Source of the DNA: a virus | Reading direction: 5' to 3' (one strand) | IMG/VR virus record: IMGVR_UViG_3300024264_000121 | Location: 1 to 30,032 of that record | Length of the DNA stretch: 30,032 nucleotides | In this document: one piece after another, positions 1 through 7,400 of the stretch | How positions within the stretch are numbered: the stretch's first letter is position 1 | Layout: each line of letters starts with the position of its first letter | Notes under the pieces: generated by a model | Seen by the model: only the letters and a program-made list of their open reading frames with translations | The model's database searches: none | Told to the model about the DNA's origin: nothing | Position numbers and translations under genes: made by a program

Positions 1-2
1 CA

Positions 3-320
3 ACAGGTGACATAACAGCATACTATTCTTCTGATGAAAGATTAAAAGAAAATATTAAACCTATAGAAAACGCAACCGATAAAGTTAAAGCTATAGGAGG
101 ATATACTTTCGACTGGAAAGAAGGTATAGAAGAAGTTACTTCTAAGACTGGAAAGGACGTAGGTATTATTGCTCAAGAGCTAGAAAAAGTATTACCTGAA
201 CTAGTAAATACTAGAGAGAATGGGTATAAAGGAGTAGACTATCCTAAGTTAGTTGCTCTATTAGTAGAATCAAACAAACAATTAATATCAAGAGTAGAAG
301 AATTAGAAAATAAATTATAA
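3..320 (+). CDS. Tail fibre C-terminus with S74 chaperone domain (5' partial)
   Basis: This is the 3' end of a gene that begins before the window; the open frame runs from base 3 to a TAA at 318-320. The translation holds the signature YYSSDERLKENI followed by a DWKEG...KTGKDVGIIAQELEKVLPELV segment. That is the hallmark of the peptidase S74 / intramolecular chaperone of phage fibres, which trimerises the fibre and then cuts itself off at the conserved Ser-Asp. It ends in a short leucine-rich coiled coil (NKQLISRVEELENKL). The same domain recurs at the end of the next gene, so this is a neighbouring paralogous fibre or its C-terminal cassette. The upstream fibre body is outside the window, so its receptor-binding part cannot be described. 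Confidence 0.9.
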   Translation, partial: TGDITAYYSSDERLKENIKPIENATDKVKAIGGYTFDWKEGIEEVTSKTGKDVGIIAQELEKVLPELVNTRENGYKGVDYPKLVALLVESNKQLISRVEELENKL

Positions 321-363
321 TTTTTTATTCCTACTACGGTTAATATTTAACATAAACAAGACA

Positions 364-374
364 TATTTATAATA
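364..374 (+). promoter_or_regulatory. Candidate promoter motif TATTTATAATA before the fibre gene
   Basis: The 11-mer lies in the 77-base gap between the two fibre genes, 23 bases before the ATG at 398. The same or a near-identical string lies before 20258, 22011, 22620, 23617 and 27020, i.e. at most non-overlapping gene starts. It contains TATAAT, so it could be a -10 element. No clear -35 box is visible. A short AGAAAG just before the ATG may be a weak ribosome site. Inferred from recurrence only. Confidence 0.45.
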
Positions 375-397
375 ACACAATATAACTATTTAGAAAG

Positions 398-2350
398 ATG
401 AGAATAGACGCACCTAGAGTAAGAAAATTAACATTCCAAGCCGGAGCAGCAGCCACTGAATCAGCATTTACTGGTTCATTTACCGGTTCATTCATTGGTG
501 CGATGACACCAGCTAACAACCTTTTCACCGGTACTACTGAAGGATTCACTGCATTACAGTCTAATATTTCTGCTTCATTTGCAGTTAGTAGTTCTGCACA
601 TTCACAAAGAACATCTATATCTGGAGCATTAGCAAGTACTATTGCAGGATTAGATGCCTCAGGATATGCTACCGATGCAGAACTTAGTACATTATCAGGA
701 TCTTCTCATACTGACAGAATAGCTAAAATAACAGTATTAAGTGGATCAGCACATACAGACAGAGTAGCCAAGATAGCAATATTAAGCGCTTCAGTCGATG
801 CTCATTTAGATGCTAATATTACAGCACTATCTAGCTCAGTTGATACACACCTAGATGCTAACATTGCAGCATTAAGTGCTTCAGCTCATTCACAAAGAGT
901 TTCTGAGGACACAGTATTATCAGGATCAGCTCATACTCAAAGAGTTGCTCTTAATACAGCACAGGGATCTGCTAATAGTACCTTATCTTCTTCTTTAGAT
1001 ACAAGAATAAAAGTTTCCGAAGGATTTAAAACTAACTTCGACACAGCTATTGGTTTAAGCTCAGATGATGTAACAATATTAGGTAACCTTACAATACAAG
1101 GAGATACTACAACGTTAAATACTGCTACACTAGATGTAGAAGATTTAAATATTACAGTTGCTAAAAATGCAGCATCTGCAGCATCAGCTAACGGAGCTGG
1201 ACTTACAGTAGATGGAGCAAGCGCAACATTAACATATGCTTCCACTGGTGATAAATGGGCATTTAATAAAGATGTTGATTTAGGTTCAAACAACTTAATT
1301 ACAGCAGGTAATGTAGACGGAAGAGATGTATCAGCAGACGGTACTAAATTAGACGGTATAGAGGCACTTGCGGATGTAACGGATACAACTAACGTAACTG
1401 CAGCAGGAGCTTTAATGGATTCAGAAGTAGATGCTGATATTAAAACTTTATCTCTACCAGCTAATACAACTATCTCAACATTTGGTAAAAGTTTAGTAGA
1501 TGATGCAGATGCAGCAACAGCTAGAACAACTTTAGAGTTAGAAGAAGTTACAAATGAAAGCAAATTAACAATGTTTGCTTCACCAACATTTTCTGGTACT
1601 GTATCTGGTGTAACTGCAACCCATGTTGGTTTAGGAAATGTAGATAACACAAGTGATGCTGACAAACCAGTATCTACAGCACAACAAACAGAAATTGATA
1701 CTAAATTAGATATTACAGATGCTCTTGTAAATGTTGGAGGATTTAATCAACTTACATTTAAAGACCAAGCAGGAAGAATTAACGGGACTAGTAACTTTAC
1801 TATCGACCCTTTCTCTTTCGACTTAACACACGCGGGTGGTTTAGCTTCATTTGATGGAGGTCTTGACGTAAATGGTGCATTATTTACAGTTAATACATCA
1901 GGTGATACCAAAGCAGATAGCTTAGGAGTAGGTACAGCAGCATCTGGTACAACAGGAGAGATTAGAGCAACTGGAGATATTACAGCATACTATTCTTCTG
2001 ACGAAAGATTAAAAGAAAACATCGAACCTTTATCAGCTATACTTAATAAACTACTTCAAGTAGGAGTATATTCATACGACTGGAAAGAAGGAATATCAGA
2101 AATTACTAGTAAAACCGGATCTGATATCGGAGTAATAGCTCAAGAAGTTAAAGAGATATTCCCAGAATTAGTCGAAGAAAGAGATAATGGATATTTAGCA
2201 GTTGACTATTTAAAGTTTACATCTTTAATTATATCTGCTTTTAAAGAGTTAGTTTCCAAACAAAACGTTCTTAAGGAACATACTCAATTTTGTATGAAAG
2301 CTATTGAAGAGTTAAAAGAAGAAATTGTATCTCTTAAAAAATGGGAATAG
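398..2350 (+). CDS. Tail fibre protein with S74 self-cleaving chaperone
   Basis: A 650-aa fibre protein. The N-terminus has a Gly/Ser/Thr stretch with FTGSFTGSF repeats. Residues about 99-186 carry six 15-residue units of the type LSGSAHTDRVAKIAI, likely a repetitive or coiled shaft. Residues about 225-310 match the repetitive fibre style common in marine phages (LTIQGDTTTLNTATLDVEDL, TGDKWAFNKDVDL, VDGRDVSADGTKLDGI). The C-terminus from about residue 530 is an S74 domain; the conserved Ser-Asp of YYSSDERLKENIEPL is S534-D535, where self-cleavage of these chaperones occurs. The last residues form a charged helix, as in other S74 proteins. It should form a trimeric fibre that contacts the host surface. 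The downstream gene starts inside its last codons. Confidence 0.9.
   Translation: MRIDAPRVRKLTFQAGAAATESAFTGSFTGSFIGAMTPANNLFTGTTEGFTALQSNISASFAVSSSAHSQRTSISGALASTIAGLDASGYATDAELSTLSGSSHTDRIAKITVLSGSAHTDRVAKIAILSASVDAHLDANITALSSSVDTHLDANIAALSASAHSQRVSEDTVLSGSAHTQRVALNTAQGSANSTLSSSLDTRIKVSEGFKTNFDTAIGLSSDDVTILGNLTIQGDTTTLNTATLDVEDLNITVAKNAASAASANGAGLTVDGASATLTYASTGDKWAFNKDVDLGSNNLITAGNVDGRDVSADGTKLDGIEALADVTDTTNVTAAGALMDSEVDADIKTLSLPANTTISTFGKSLVDDADAATARTTLELEEVTNESKLTMFASPTFSGTVSGVTATHVGLGNVDNTSDADKPVSTAQQTEIDTKLDITDALVNVGGFNQLTFKDQAGRINGTSNFTIDPFSFDLTHAGGLASFDGGLDVNGALFTVNTSGDTKADSLGVGTAASGTTGEIRATGDITAYYSSDERLKENIEPLSAILNKLLQVGVYSYDWKEGISEITSKTGSDIGVIAQEVKEIFPELVEERDNGYLAVDYLKFTSLIISAFKELVSKQNVLKEHTQFCMKAIEELKEEIVSLKKWE
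692..955 (+). repeat. Six 45-bp (15-aa) repeat units in the fibre shaft
   Basis: In the fibre reading frame the units start near 692, 737, 782, 827, 872 and 917, the last one incomplete. Each reads LS(G/A/S)S followed by an H, R or D-rich middle and a hydrophobic end, e.g. LSGSSHTDRIAKITV and LSASVDAHLDANITA. The nucleotide copies are diverged, so this is an old protein-level repeat rather than a fresh expansion. Confidence 0.75.
1970..2026 (+). repeat. Second copy of the S74 start region (pair of bases 3-59)
   Basis: The stretch encoding TGDITAYYSSDERLKENI is nearly identical in nucleotide sequence to bases 3-59. It includes a shared 20-mer ACAGCATACTATTCTTCTGA and a shared 17-mer GAAAGATTAAAAGAAAA. 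After this the two S74 domains diverge (KPIENATDK versus EPLSAILNK). Such near-identical joints between adjacent fibre genes allow homologous exchange of fibre bodies. Confidence 0.8.
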
Positions 2351-2886
2351 TTATAAAAGGGGATCTTGAAACAAATGCAGGTCCAACAAACGAGTTATAT
2401 ATTAGAATAGAAAACTGGAAAGTTAATCTATCAGTTGCACAAATACGATTTACTACAACGTCGTGGTTAAATAAGTCGTATGGAGAAAAGTTTTTAAGGA
2501 GATACTATGATGATCCTCTTAGAAACTCAATTGGGATAGTTGGTACTAAGCTTATTTACTACCCCGATAATGGTGAGCATAAGGAGTTAGATGTAGTTAA
2601 CCTTTATGACATGCCAATGTATACGAACCAAATAATAGAGGTACCAGTATACGAAACACAGGAAGTTACTAAAGAGGTTCCTTATGTTAGTTTTAACGAA
2701 GACGGAGAAGAAATAACTCTCTATAGAACAGTTAAACAACAAGAGGAAGTTCAAATTGATACAAAAGAGGTTACTAAAAAAGTAATTGATTATTCATTAG
2801 TCAATAGACTTGAAGAAGTTTCATATGAGTATTTAAAAGAAAAGTTAACCGAACATTTCCCTGAAGGGAGTATAAATATAGAGTAA
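2341..2886 (+). CDS. Hypothetical fibre-associated protein, 181 aa
   Basis: I do not recognise a named family. The N-terminus (GDLETNAGPTNELYIRIENW) reads like a small beta-rich virion protein, with a middle region of alternating Val and Glu/Thr (VPVYETQEVTKEVPY, EVQIDTKEVTKKV) suggesting a beta or fibrous segment. The C-terminus (SYEYLKEKLTEHFPEGSI) is helical. The ATG overlaps the last ten bases of the upstream fibre gene, which points to translational coupling and a shared function such as a fibre accessory or attachment protein. No signal peptide, membrane segment or catalytic motif is visible. The product is conserved-looking but its role is inferred from position only. Confidence 0.7.
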   Translation: MGIVIKGDLETNAGPTNELYIRIENWKVNLSVAQIRFTTTSWLNKSYGEKFLRRYYDDPLRNSIGIVGTKLIYYPDNGEHKELDVVNLYDMPMYTNQIIEVPVYETQEVTKEVPYVSFNEDGEEITLYRTVKQQEEVQIDTKEVTKKVIDYSLVNRLEEVSYEYLKEKLTEHFPEGSINIE

Positions 2887-2887
2887 G

Positions 2888-3337
2888 ATGGCAGTAAAAA
2901 CCTACGGAACAACTAATATAAGTTTCAGCTCTTTTGATGAATGGGCTAATAATGTATCAAGTGACTCTAATGTCACTATGAATAATGCTTTAGCAGATGC
3001 AACCCCATCTAATTCTAATCCTACATCAGCTAGTGAAATTTATAATAATAATTGGTTTCATGGTCAAGTACAAATTTCGACAGGAGGGTATGTAGATGTA
3101 TCTGGTCCAGGGAGTTACTCTCTAGCAGACGTTAGTACAACTACTACACTCAAGAATGCTAATCTTGATGAAGGTAACTTAGTGTTAACTGCTGACGAAA
3201 CAGCTGCTTATCCAAGAACATTTGTTAGATGGAGAAGAGACTCATCATCTGGAGCTGAGATACAAACAGGAACAGTTTTAACTTTAACTTCTGCGACTGA
3301 AACGTCAACTACAGTATTCTACGCAGAATTTACATAA
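2888..3337 (+). CDS. Small Ser/Thr-rich putative virion protein, 149 aa
   Basis: The protein is low in Lys and rich in Ser, Thr, Asn and Ala, typical of fibre or decoration proteins. The C-terminus FVRWRRDSSSGAEIQTGTV followed by LTLTSATETSTTVFYAEF resembles the short beta repeats of surface proteins (F.GW...G....T......T..A.F, as in Listeria-Bacteroides type repeats), but this is only a pattern resemblance. The start is two bases after the previous stop. It closes the structural fibre block; the next gene is an enzyme-like gene. Likely a virion or fibre-tip component; the exact role is unknown. Confidence 0.65.
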   Translation: MAVKTYGTTNISFSSFDEWANNVSSDSNVTMNNALADATPSNSNPTSASEIYNNNWFHGQVQISTGGYVDVSGPGSYSLADVSTTTTLKNANLDEGNLVLTADETAAYPRTFVRWRRDSSSGAEIQTGTVLTLTSATETSTTVFYAEFT

Positions 3338-3347
3338 AAAATTATAA

Positions 3348-4214
3348 GTGCAGGTTATATGGGTATGGGAGAACATAAGTCAACAGAAATCGTTCTATAA
3401 CGAATTAGACACTTATCTTCTAATTTCTTCAGCATTACTTTGGAAACGTAATAATCCAATTACTAAAGATCATATTCTTTACTGTGATCAGATGACTAGA
3501 GAGTATCTTACTGATATAAAAGCAGATACTCAAAATATATGGTCTGATATAAAAATACTCCCTACAAATAAACATATCGATAAATCAGTATTTTGGGCTT
3601 CAAGTAAATTAGAAGTACTTCGATATGTGGATAAACCTACACTAATTATGGATCATGATTTTTTGGTCTATAAACCTATAATACAGTTTCTTAATACAAC
3701 TCCAATTTTTTGTCATGAAGAAGACGGAATAAATTATTATCCTACAAGATTTGACCCTTTAATTAGATCCCTCTCTAAACTTATTAATACTCCAGAAACT
3801 AAAGCTATCAACTGCTGTTTTAATTATTTTCCTAATCCTAAATTAGCTAATTCTTATGCAAAATTATCTTTAGATATAATGACCGAATTAACTAATTCTA
3901 AAAAAGCATTAACTTCAAAGTATTTAATATTTGCAGAACAATTAGTTTTGAAGTATCTTCTAGATTATAATAATATTAAGTACAATACTTTGCTTAAAGG
4001 AATACATATATCTAAAAATGATGAATTTAAAAGTACTGAAAAAGGTATTTTTGAATTACATATTCATAATAAATTCTTTAAACACTACTGGAAAGACAAA
4101 CCAAAAATTAAAAAAAGTATAGAAGGTTATGATCTTAAGGAAGAAATTACTATATTAAAAAATATACTCAAAGGTTCTAAATGCTCGATCTCACTTACAT
4201 CAGACAATTCCTAA
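3348..4214 (+). CDS. Putative GT-A-fold glycosyltransferase-like protein
   Basis: A 288-aa protein read from a GTG at 3348; no ATG fits the conserved N-terminus MQVIWVWENI. The pattern is that of nucleotide-sugar-dependent GT-A proteins: an N-terminal strand, YCDQMTREYL at about 45-54, FWASSKLEVLRYVDKPTLIM at 82-101, then the acidic triplet D102-H103-D104 (DHDFLVYKP), which would be the DxD metal site. The layout recalls uncharacterised bacterial glycosyltransferase-like proteins of the DUF6734 type, but I cannot confirm membership. The C-terminal half is Lys-rich and less conserved-looking. It is the first gene of the enzyme island and overlaps the methyltransferase gene by 34 bases. The donor and acceptor are unknown. 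Confidence 0.55.
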   Translation: MQVIWVWENISQQKSFYNELDTYLLISSALLWKRNNPITKDHILYCDQMTREYLTDIKADTQNIWSDIKILPTNKHIDKSVFWASSKLEVLRYVDKPTLIMDHDFLVYKPIIQFLNTTPIFCHEEDGINYYPTRFDPLIRSLSKLINTPETKAINCCFNYFPNPKLANSYAKLSLDIMTELTNSKKALTSKYLIFAEQLVLKYLLDYNNIKYNTLLKGIHISKNDEFKSTEKGIFELHIHNKFFKHYWKDKPKIKKSIEGYDLKEEITILKNILKGSKCSISLTSDNS

Positions 4215-4945
4215 CTAATAATCAAGAAGAGAAATTAGACGAAAAAGGAAACAAAATTATATCGTACACTCCTGTACCTTATAGATGGGCTCATGGTGCT
4301 ACTGAAAATTCTCTAGGTGACGGATTACTAATATATTCTCTTATACATTTTATGAGAGCTAAAACATGTGTGTGTTTAGGCTCAGGAGGAGGCTTTATAC
4401 CTAGAATAATGACTAAAGCTAGACAAGACTTACATGCTTCAGGTATATTCGAAGGAGATGATGGAATGAGTTGGGGAGATATAGGTACTACTTTTGTAGT
4501 AGATGCTGCTAATGAAGTAGGAGGTAAAGTAAATTGGCTAGATAAGGATTCGTTCTTTAGAAAATATTTTTGTCCTAGGATAATTAACGATACTACCGAA
4601 AACGCTTATTATAATTTTTTCGTAAAAGAAGATATAAAGATAGATTACTTACATATTGATGCTGGTCATTCATATGAAGATGTTAAAAAAGACTTTACTC
4701 TCTACAGTAAAATATTATCTCCTAACGGTATTATATCTTTGCATGATACTGATATAAGATACGCTGAGAAATATATAGTTACAAAAGATATAGCAGACCA
4801 AAACGATCATGATACATTTGCAGAAGGTCCTTCTAAGTTTTTAGAAGAAATAGGAAAAGAATGGCAAAGATTTGACTTCTTTAATGAAGGAATACTAAAA
4901 GATAAACCTAGTTCAACCGGATTAACATTATTAAGACATGCCTAA
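4181..4945 (+). CDS. Class I SAM-dependent methyltransferase
   Basis: A 254-aa protein with a Rossmann-type SAM-binding motif I, VCLGSGGGFIP, at residues 64-74. The later block IDYLHIDAGHSYEDVKKDF (154-172) and IISLHDTD (184-191) is the pattern of the Methyltransf_24 group, many of which sit in glycan or natural-product clusters. This supports methyl transfer to a small molecule, sugar or protein rather than to DNA: no DNA-MTase (D/N)PP(Y/W) motif is present. The gene lies between two glycosyltransferase-like genes and overlaps both (34 and 8 bases), so O-methylation of a sugar is a reasonable inference. The substrate cannot be read from the sequence. Confidence 0.8.
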   Translation: MLDLTYIRQFLTNNQEEKLDEKGNKIISYTPVPYRWAHGATENSLGDGLLIYSLIHFMRAKTCVCLGSGGGFIPRIMTKARQDLHASGIFEGDDGMSWGDIGTTFVVDAANEVGGKVNWLDKDSFFRKYFCPRIINDTTENAYYNFFVKEDIKIDYLHIDAGHSYEDVKKDFTLYSKILSPNGIISLHDTDIRYAEKYIVTKDIADQNDHDTFAEGPSKFLEEIGKEWQRFDFFNEGILKDKPSSTGLTLLRHA

Positions 4946-5777
4946 CTTAGTCACAGTAGTAGGAGAAAATACTCATATACTTCCTCATATGTTAAAACAC
5001 TATGAAGATGTTATAGATAAAGCATATGTAGCAGTATATCGTCAAAGTGATAATGATGGTATATTAGAAGAAATAGAAGAGTTAGGTATAGAACCATTTA
5101 TGGTATTTACCGAACCTAAATACAACTGGAATAGAGTAACGGAAATATATAATACCATTAAGCAAACTAAACCAAACGATTGGTGGATTGTATCTGACGA
5201 TGATGAATTACAAGTATACCCAGAACCTATCGAAGATATCATTGAGAAATGTGAGAGATACGGTTATGACTTTGTTACAGGAGGGTTCTTAGATAGAATA
5301 GGTATAGATGGTACTTTCCCTGAAGTTACTAGAGAGACGAATATTCATAAAGCTTTTCCTTTAGCTGGATTCTTTAGACACCCTATGTCAAAAGCATGCC
5401 CTAATAAGGTTACACTTATGAAAGGTTTTCAAGATATTAGCTCTGGTCAACATTATGCTGCTTTTAAAGACGGTACTAATAGCTGGGGTGAAGGTCACCC
5501 AAGAAGAATGCCTGTAAATGAAGTATTTACTCAAGTACATCATTTCAAATGGGATAGTACTTGCGTTGAAAGAATAAAAAGAGTAGCAGATAATAAAAAA
5601 GACTACTCATACTCAGATGAGTATAGAATAATGTACGAGGCAATAAAAAATTCTGACTGGAAAATAGATGTTAATAATCTCAAATTTTTAGTTGAAGAAA
5701 TGAAAGAATTATCGTATATTGAGTATATGGACTACCCTCATTGGGATACTTTAAAGAAAAAAATAGTTACAATATGA
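4938..5777 (+). CDS. Glycosyltransferase, GT2-like with DDDE motif
   Basis: A 279-aa protein starting MPNLVTVVGENTHILPHML, the usual start of cytoplasmic glycosyltransferases that pass through a 'kindness' of strand-helix repeats (VAVYRQSDNDGILEEIEELG). The acidic cluster D87-D88-D89-E90 in WWIVSDDDELQVYP matches the (D/S)xDE(F/L) metal-binding motif of GT2/GT92-like enzymes. No membrane segment is seen. It overlaps the methyltransferase by eight bases, and its stop overlaps the next ATG as ATGA at 5774. A role in building an oligosaccharide together with the flanking genes is likely; sugar specificity is not visible. Confidence 0.75.
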   Translation: MPNLVTVVGENTHILPHMLKHYEDVIDKAYVAVYRQSDNDGILEEIEELGIEPFMVFTEPKYNWNRVTEIYNTIKQTKPNDWWIVSDDDELQVYPEPIEDIIEKCERYGYDFVTGGFLDRIGIDGTFPEVTRETNIHKAFPLAGFFRHPMSKACPNKVTLMKGFQDISSGQHYAAFKDGTNSWGEGHPRRMPVNEVFTQVHHFKWDSTCVERIKRVADNKKDYSYSDEYRIMYEAIKNSDWKIDVNNLKFLVEEMKELSYIEYMDYPHWDTLKKKIVTI

Positions 5778-5974
5778 GCGAGAATTACGAACAACAAAGA
5801 CTAATCCTAGAAGAGCGTAAAACTAAAGCAACTGAAAAGATTGCAAGGTGTTTAGATGCTCTTACTTTATGGTTTGAAGAAATCGATAAAGACGGATGGA
5901 ACGAAAGAGCACAGTTTTATCTTTCCGAATTTAGAAAAATGGTACCAGAGGATGAACCAACAGAAGAAACATAA
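5774..5974 (+). CDS. Small hypothetical protein, 66 aa
   Basis: I place the start at the ATG at 5774 (MSENYEQQRLILEERKTK) because it overlaps the upstream stop as ATGA, the junction style of this operon; an in-frame ATG at 5741 would add 11 residues inside the previous gene. The protein is charged and mostly helical, with one Cys (ARCLDALTLWFEEIDKDGW) and an acidic C-terminus (VPEDEPTEET). No family is recognised. It sits before two GT7-like genes and could be a small partner protein. As a short soluble protein in a cluster with five peptide-modifying-type radical-SAM genes it could also be a substrate, but it has no leader/core pattern that would show this. Confidence 0.6.
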   Translation: MSENYEQQRLILEERKTKATEKIARCLDALTLWFEEIDKDGWNERAQFYLSEFRKMVPEDEPTEET

Positions 5975-7400
5975 GCTTGGTATAATAATTCCTTATAGAG
6001 ATAGAGCTAATCAATTATTTGAGTTTAAGAAAGAGATAGGTAAACATATTGATTTTGATTATGAGATTATTGTAGTCGAGCAATTAGGAGACAAAGACTT
6101 TAATAGAGGAAAACTACTCAATATAGGGTTTGTAAAAGCAGAGGAGTTAGGTTGTGACTACGTTGTATTACATGATGTAGATATGATACCGGTAGATGTA
6201 GACTATTCGTATGTTGATAAACCAGTGCATCTAATTACAGAATTAGACCTCCCAGAAGGAACAGCTAGAACTTTATTTGATGAGTATTTCGGAGGAGTCA
6301 CTTTATTTCCTTCTAATCTATTTAGACAGATTAATGGATACTCTAACGAGTATTGGGGATGGGGATTTGAAGATGATGATTTACTACTAAGATGTCAAGA
6401 AAATCATATTAAGTTAGATGAGAAAAAAGTTCTACAAAAAGGTAGAGAAGGAGTAGCATTAGAGTTTAATGGAAAGGATAGTTTTATCAAATGTCCTAAC
6501 ATTATTAGTTCTTATAGAAACTTCACTATATTTTGTTCTTTTACTATCGGTAAACTTACTATAGAAGAATATGAAATCACAGATGAAATGTCTGTATTTT
6601 CTATCCCAGGTTTTGATACTGCATTAAATTATAATTCATTTAGAGATTTCGTATTTCAATTTTGGAAAAAAGACTTAAGTTCTATATCTATACCATCTGA
6701 TAAATTTCCTGAAGGAGCATACAACGTTGCAATTACTATCGATAATATGGCTTCTAACTCTAAAGATGAATATGGCAAGTATGTACCAGATATTAAATTA
6801 TTTATTAATGGTGAATATGTTAATCATAATTTCTTCGATAAGTTACTACCTTTACAAGAACAAGACTTTCTCTACCTTGGAGTCGGTAACCCAGAAAGAG
6901 ATGCTAAACAGAACTGGTTCAACGGTAGTATAAGTTCATTTGCTATCTACAATGAGGTACTAGACGATAATTTATGTAAGCAAATAACTTCTAATATTAA
7001 TAATAGCCTTTTTAAATTTAAAGACTCTGAATACCTCAGACTTTATTACGATATGAAGTTTTTAGATGAGAATAGAGTCATAGATCTTACCGGTAATGGT
7101 AATGACGGATATGCAAGCAATACATATCAAACAGATACTCAGCTAAGTGCTGAAACATATATACCTATTCCATGTAGAAAAGAAGGTAAATTTAAAGTAC
7201 TACCCCATAGTGAGAACGGATATAAAGATGGATACTGGGTAAGTTGGAATAGTAGGAAAAATCAAATAAATTACTACTCAAAATTTTATAACGATAGGTC
7301 TAAATATAGAGAAGATGGTATATCTACATTACCTAATAATTATAAAATAAGAGATGAGTTTACGAATAATAATTTTCACCACTTAGAAGTACAGATATGA
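5952..7400 (+). CDS. GT7-type galactosyltransferase-like protein with inserted LamG domain (copy 1)
   Basis: I choose the ATG at 5952, giving 482 aa (MNQQKKHKLGIIIPYRDRA); a longer frame is open from 5856 but that part lies inside the previous gene. Residues 8-150 match the beta-1,4-galactosyltransferase core motif by motif: IIIPYRDR, FNRGKLLNIGF (50-60), HDVDMIP with the DxD at 75-77, YFGGV (112-116) and NGYSNEYWGWGFEDDDLLLR (128-147). Residues about 165-390 form a concanavalin A-like LamG lectin domain (ALEFNGKDSFIK, IKLFINGEYV, FNGSISSFAIYNEVLDD, DLTGNGNDG). GT7 sequence then resumes: GKFKVLPHSENG with H419 at the place of the metal-ligand His, and REDGISTL near the end. It probably transfers a hexose to a glycan held by its own lectin domain. 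Its stop overlaps the next ATG. Confidence 0.8.
   Translation: MNQQKKHKLGIIIPYRDRANQLFEFKKEIGKHIDFDYEIIVVEQLGDKDFNRGKLLNIGFVKAEELGCDYVVLHDVDMIPVDVDYSYVDKPVHLITELDLPEGTARTLFDEYFGGVTLFPSNLFRQINGYSNEYWGWGFEDDDLLLRCQENHIKLDEKKVLQKGREGVALEFNGKDSFIKCPNIISSYRNFTIFCSFTIGKLTIEEYEITDEMSVFSIPGFDTALNYNSFRDFVFQFWKKDLSSISIPSDKFPEGAYNVAITIDNMASNSKDEYGKYVPDIKLFINGEYVNHNFFDKLLPLQEQDFLYLGVGNPERDAKQNWFNGSISSFAIYNEVLDDNLCKQITSNINNSLFKFKDSEYLRLYYDMKFLDENRVIDLTGNGNDGYASNTYQTDTQLSAETYIPIPCRKEGKFKVLPHSENGYKDGYWVSWNSRKNQINYYSKFYNDRSKYREDGISTLPNNYKIRDEFTNNNFHHLEVQI

Noticed and set aside
364-374. T4-type late promoter TATAAATA reading to the left
   Set aside because: The string exists on the minus strand at these sites, but no minus-strand gene is supported, so a leftward promoter has nothing to serve here.
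692-955. CRISPR-like array in the fibre gene
   Set aside because: The 45-bp units are in-frame protein repeats with diverged nucleotides and no separate spacers.
937-1665. A 242-aa open frame on the minus strand inside the fibre gene
   Set aside because: It is a Ser/Ala/Val-rich antisense shadow of a repetitive coding sequence, with no motif and no ribosome site; the plus-strand fibre explains the region.
5856-5951. A longer N-terminus for the first GT7 gene
   Set aside because: It would lie wholly within the 66-aa gene, and the GT7 homology starts right after the ATG at 5952.
6727-6933. A 68-aa hydrophobic plus-strand frame inside GT7 copy 1
   Set aside because: Out-of-frame reading of the LamG-coding part; its hydrophobic look comes from AT-rich codons read in the wrong frame.
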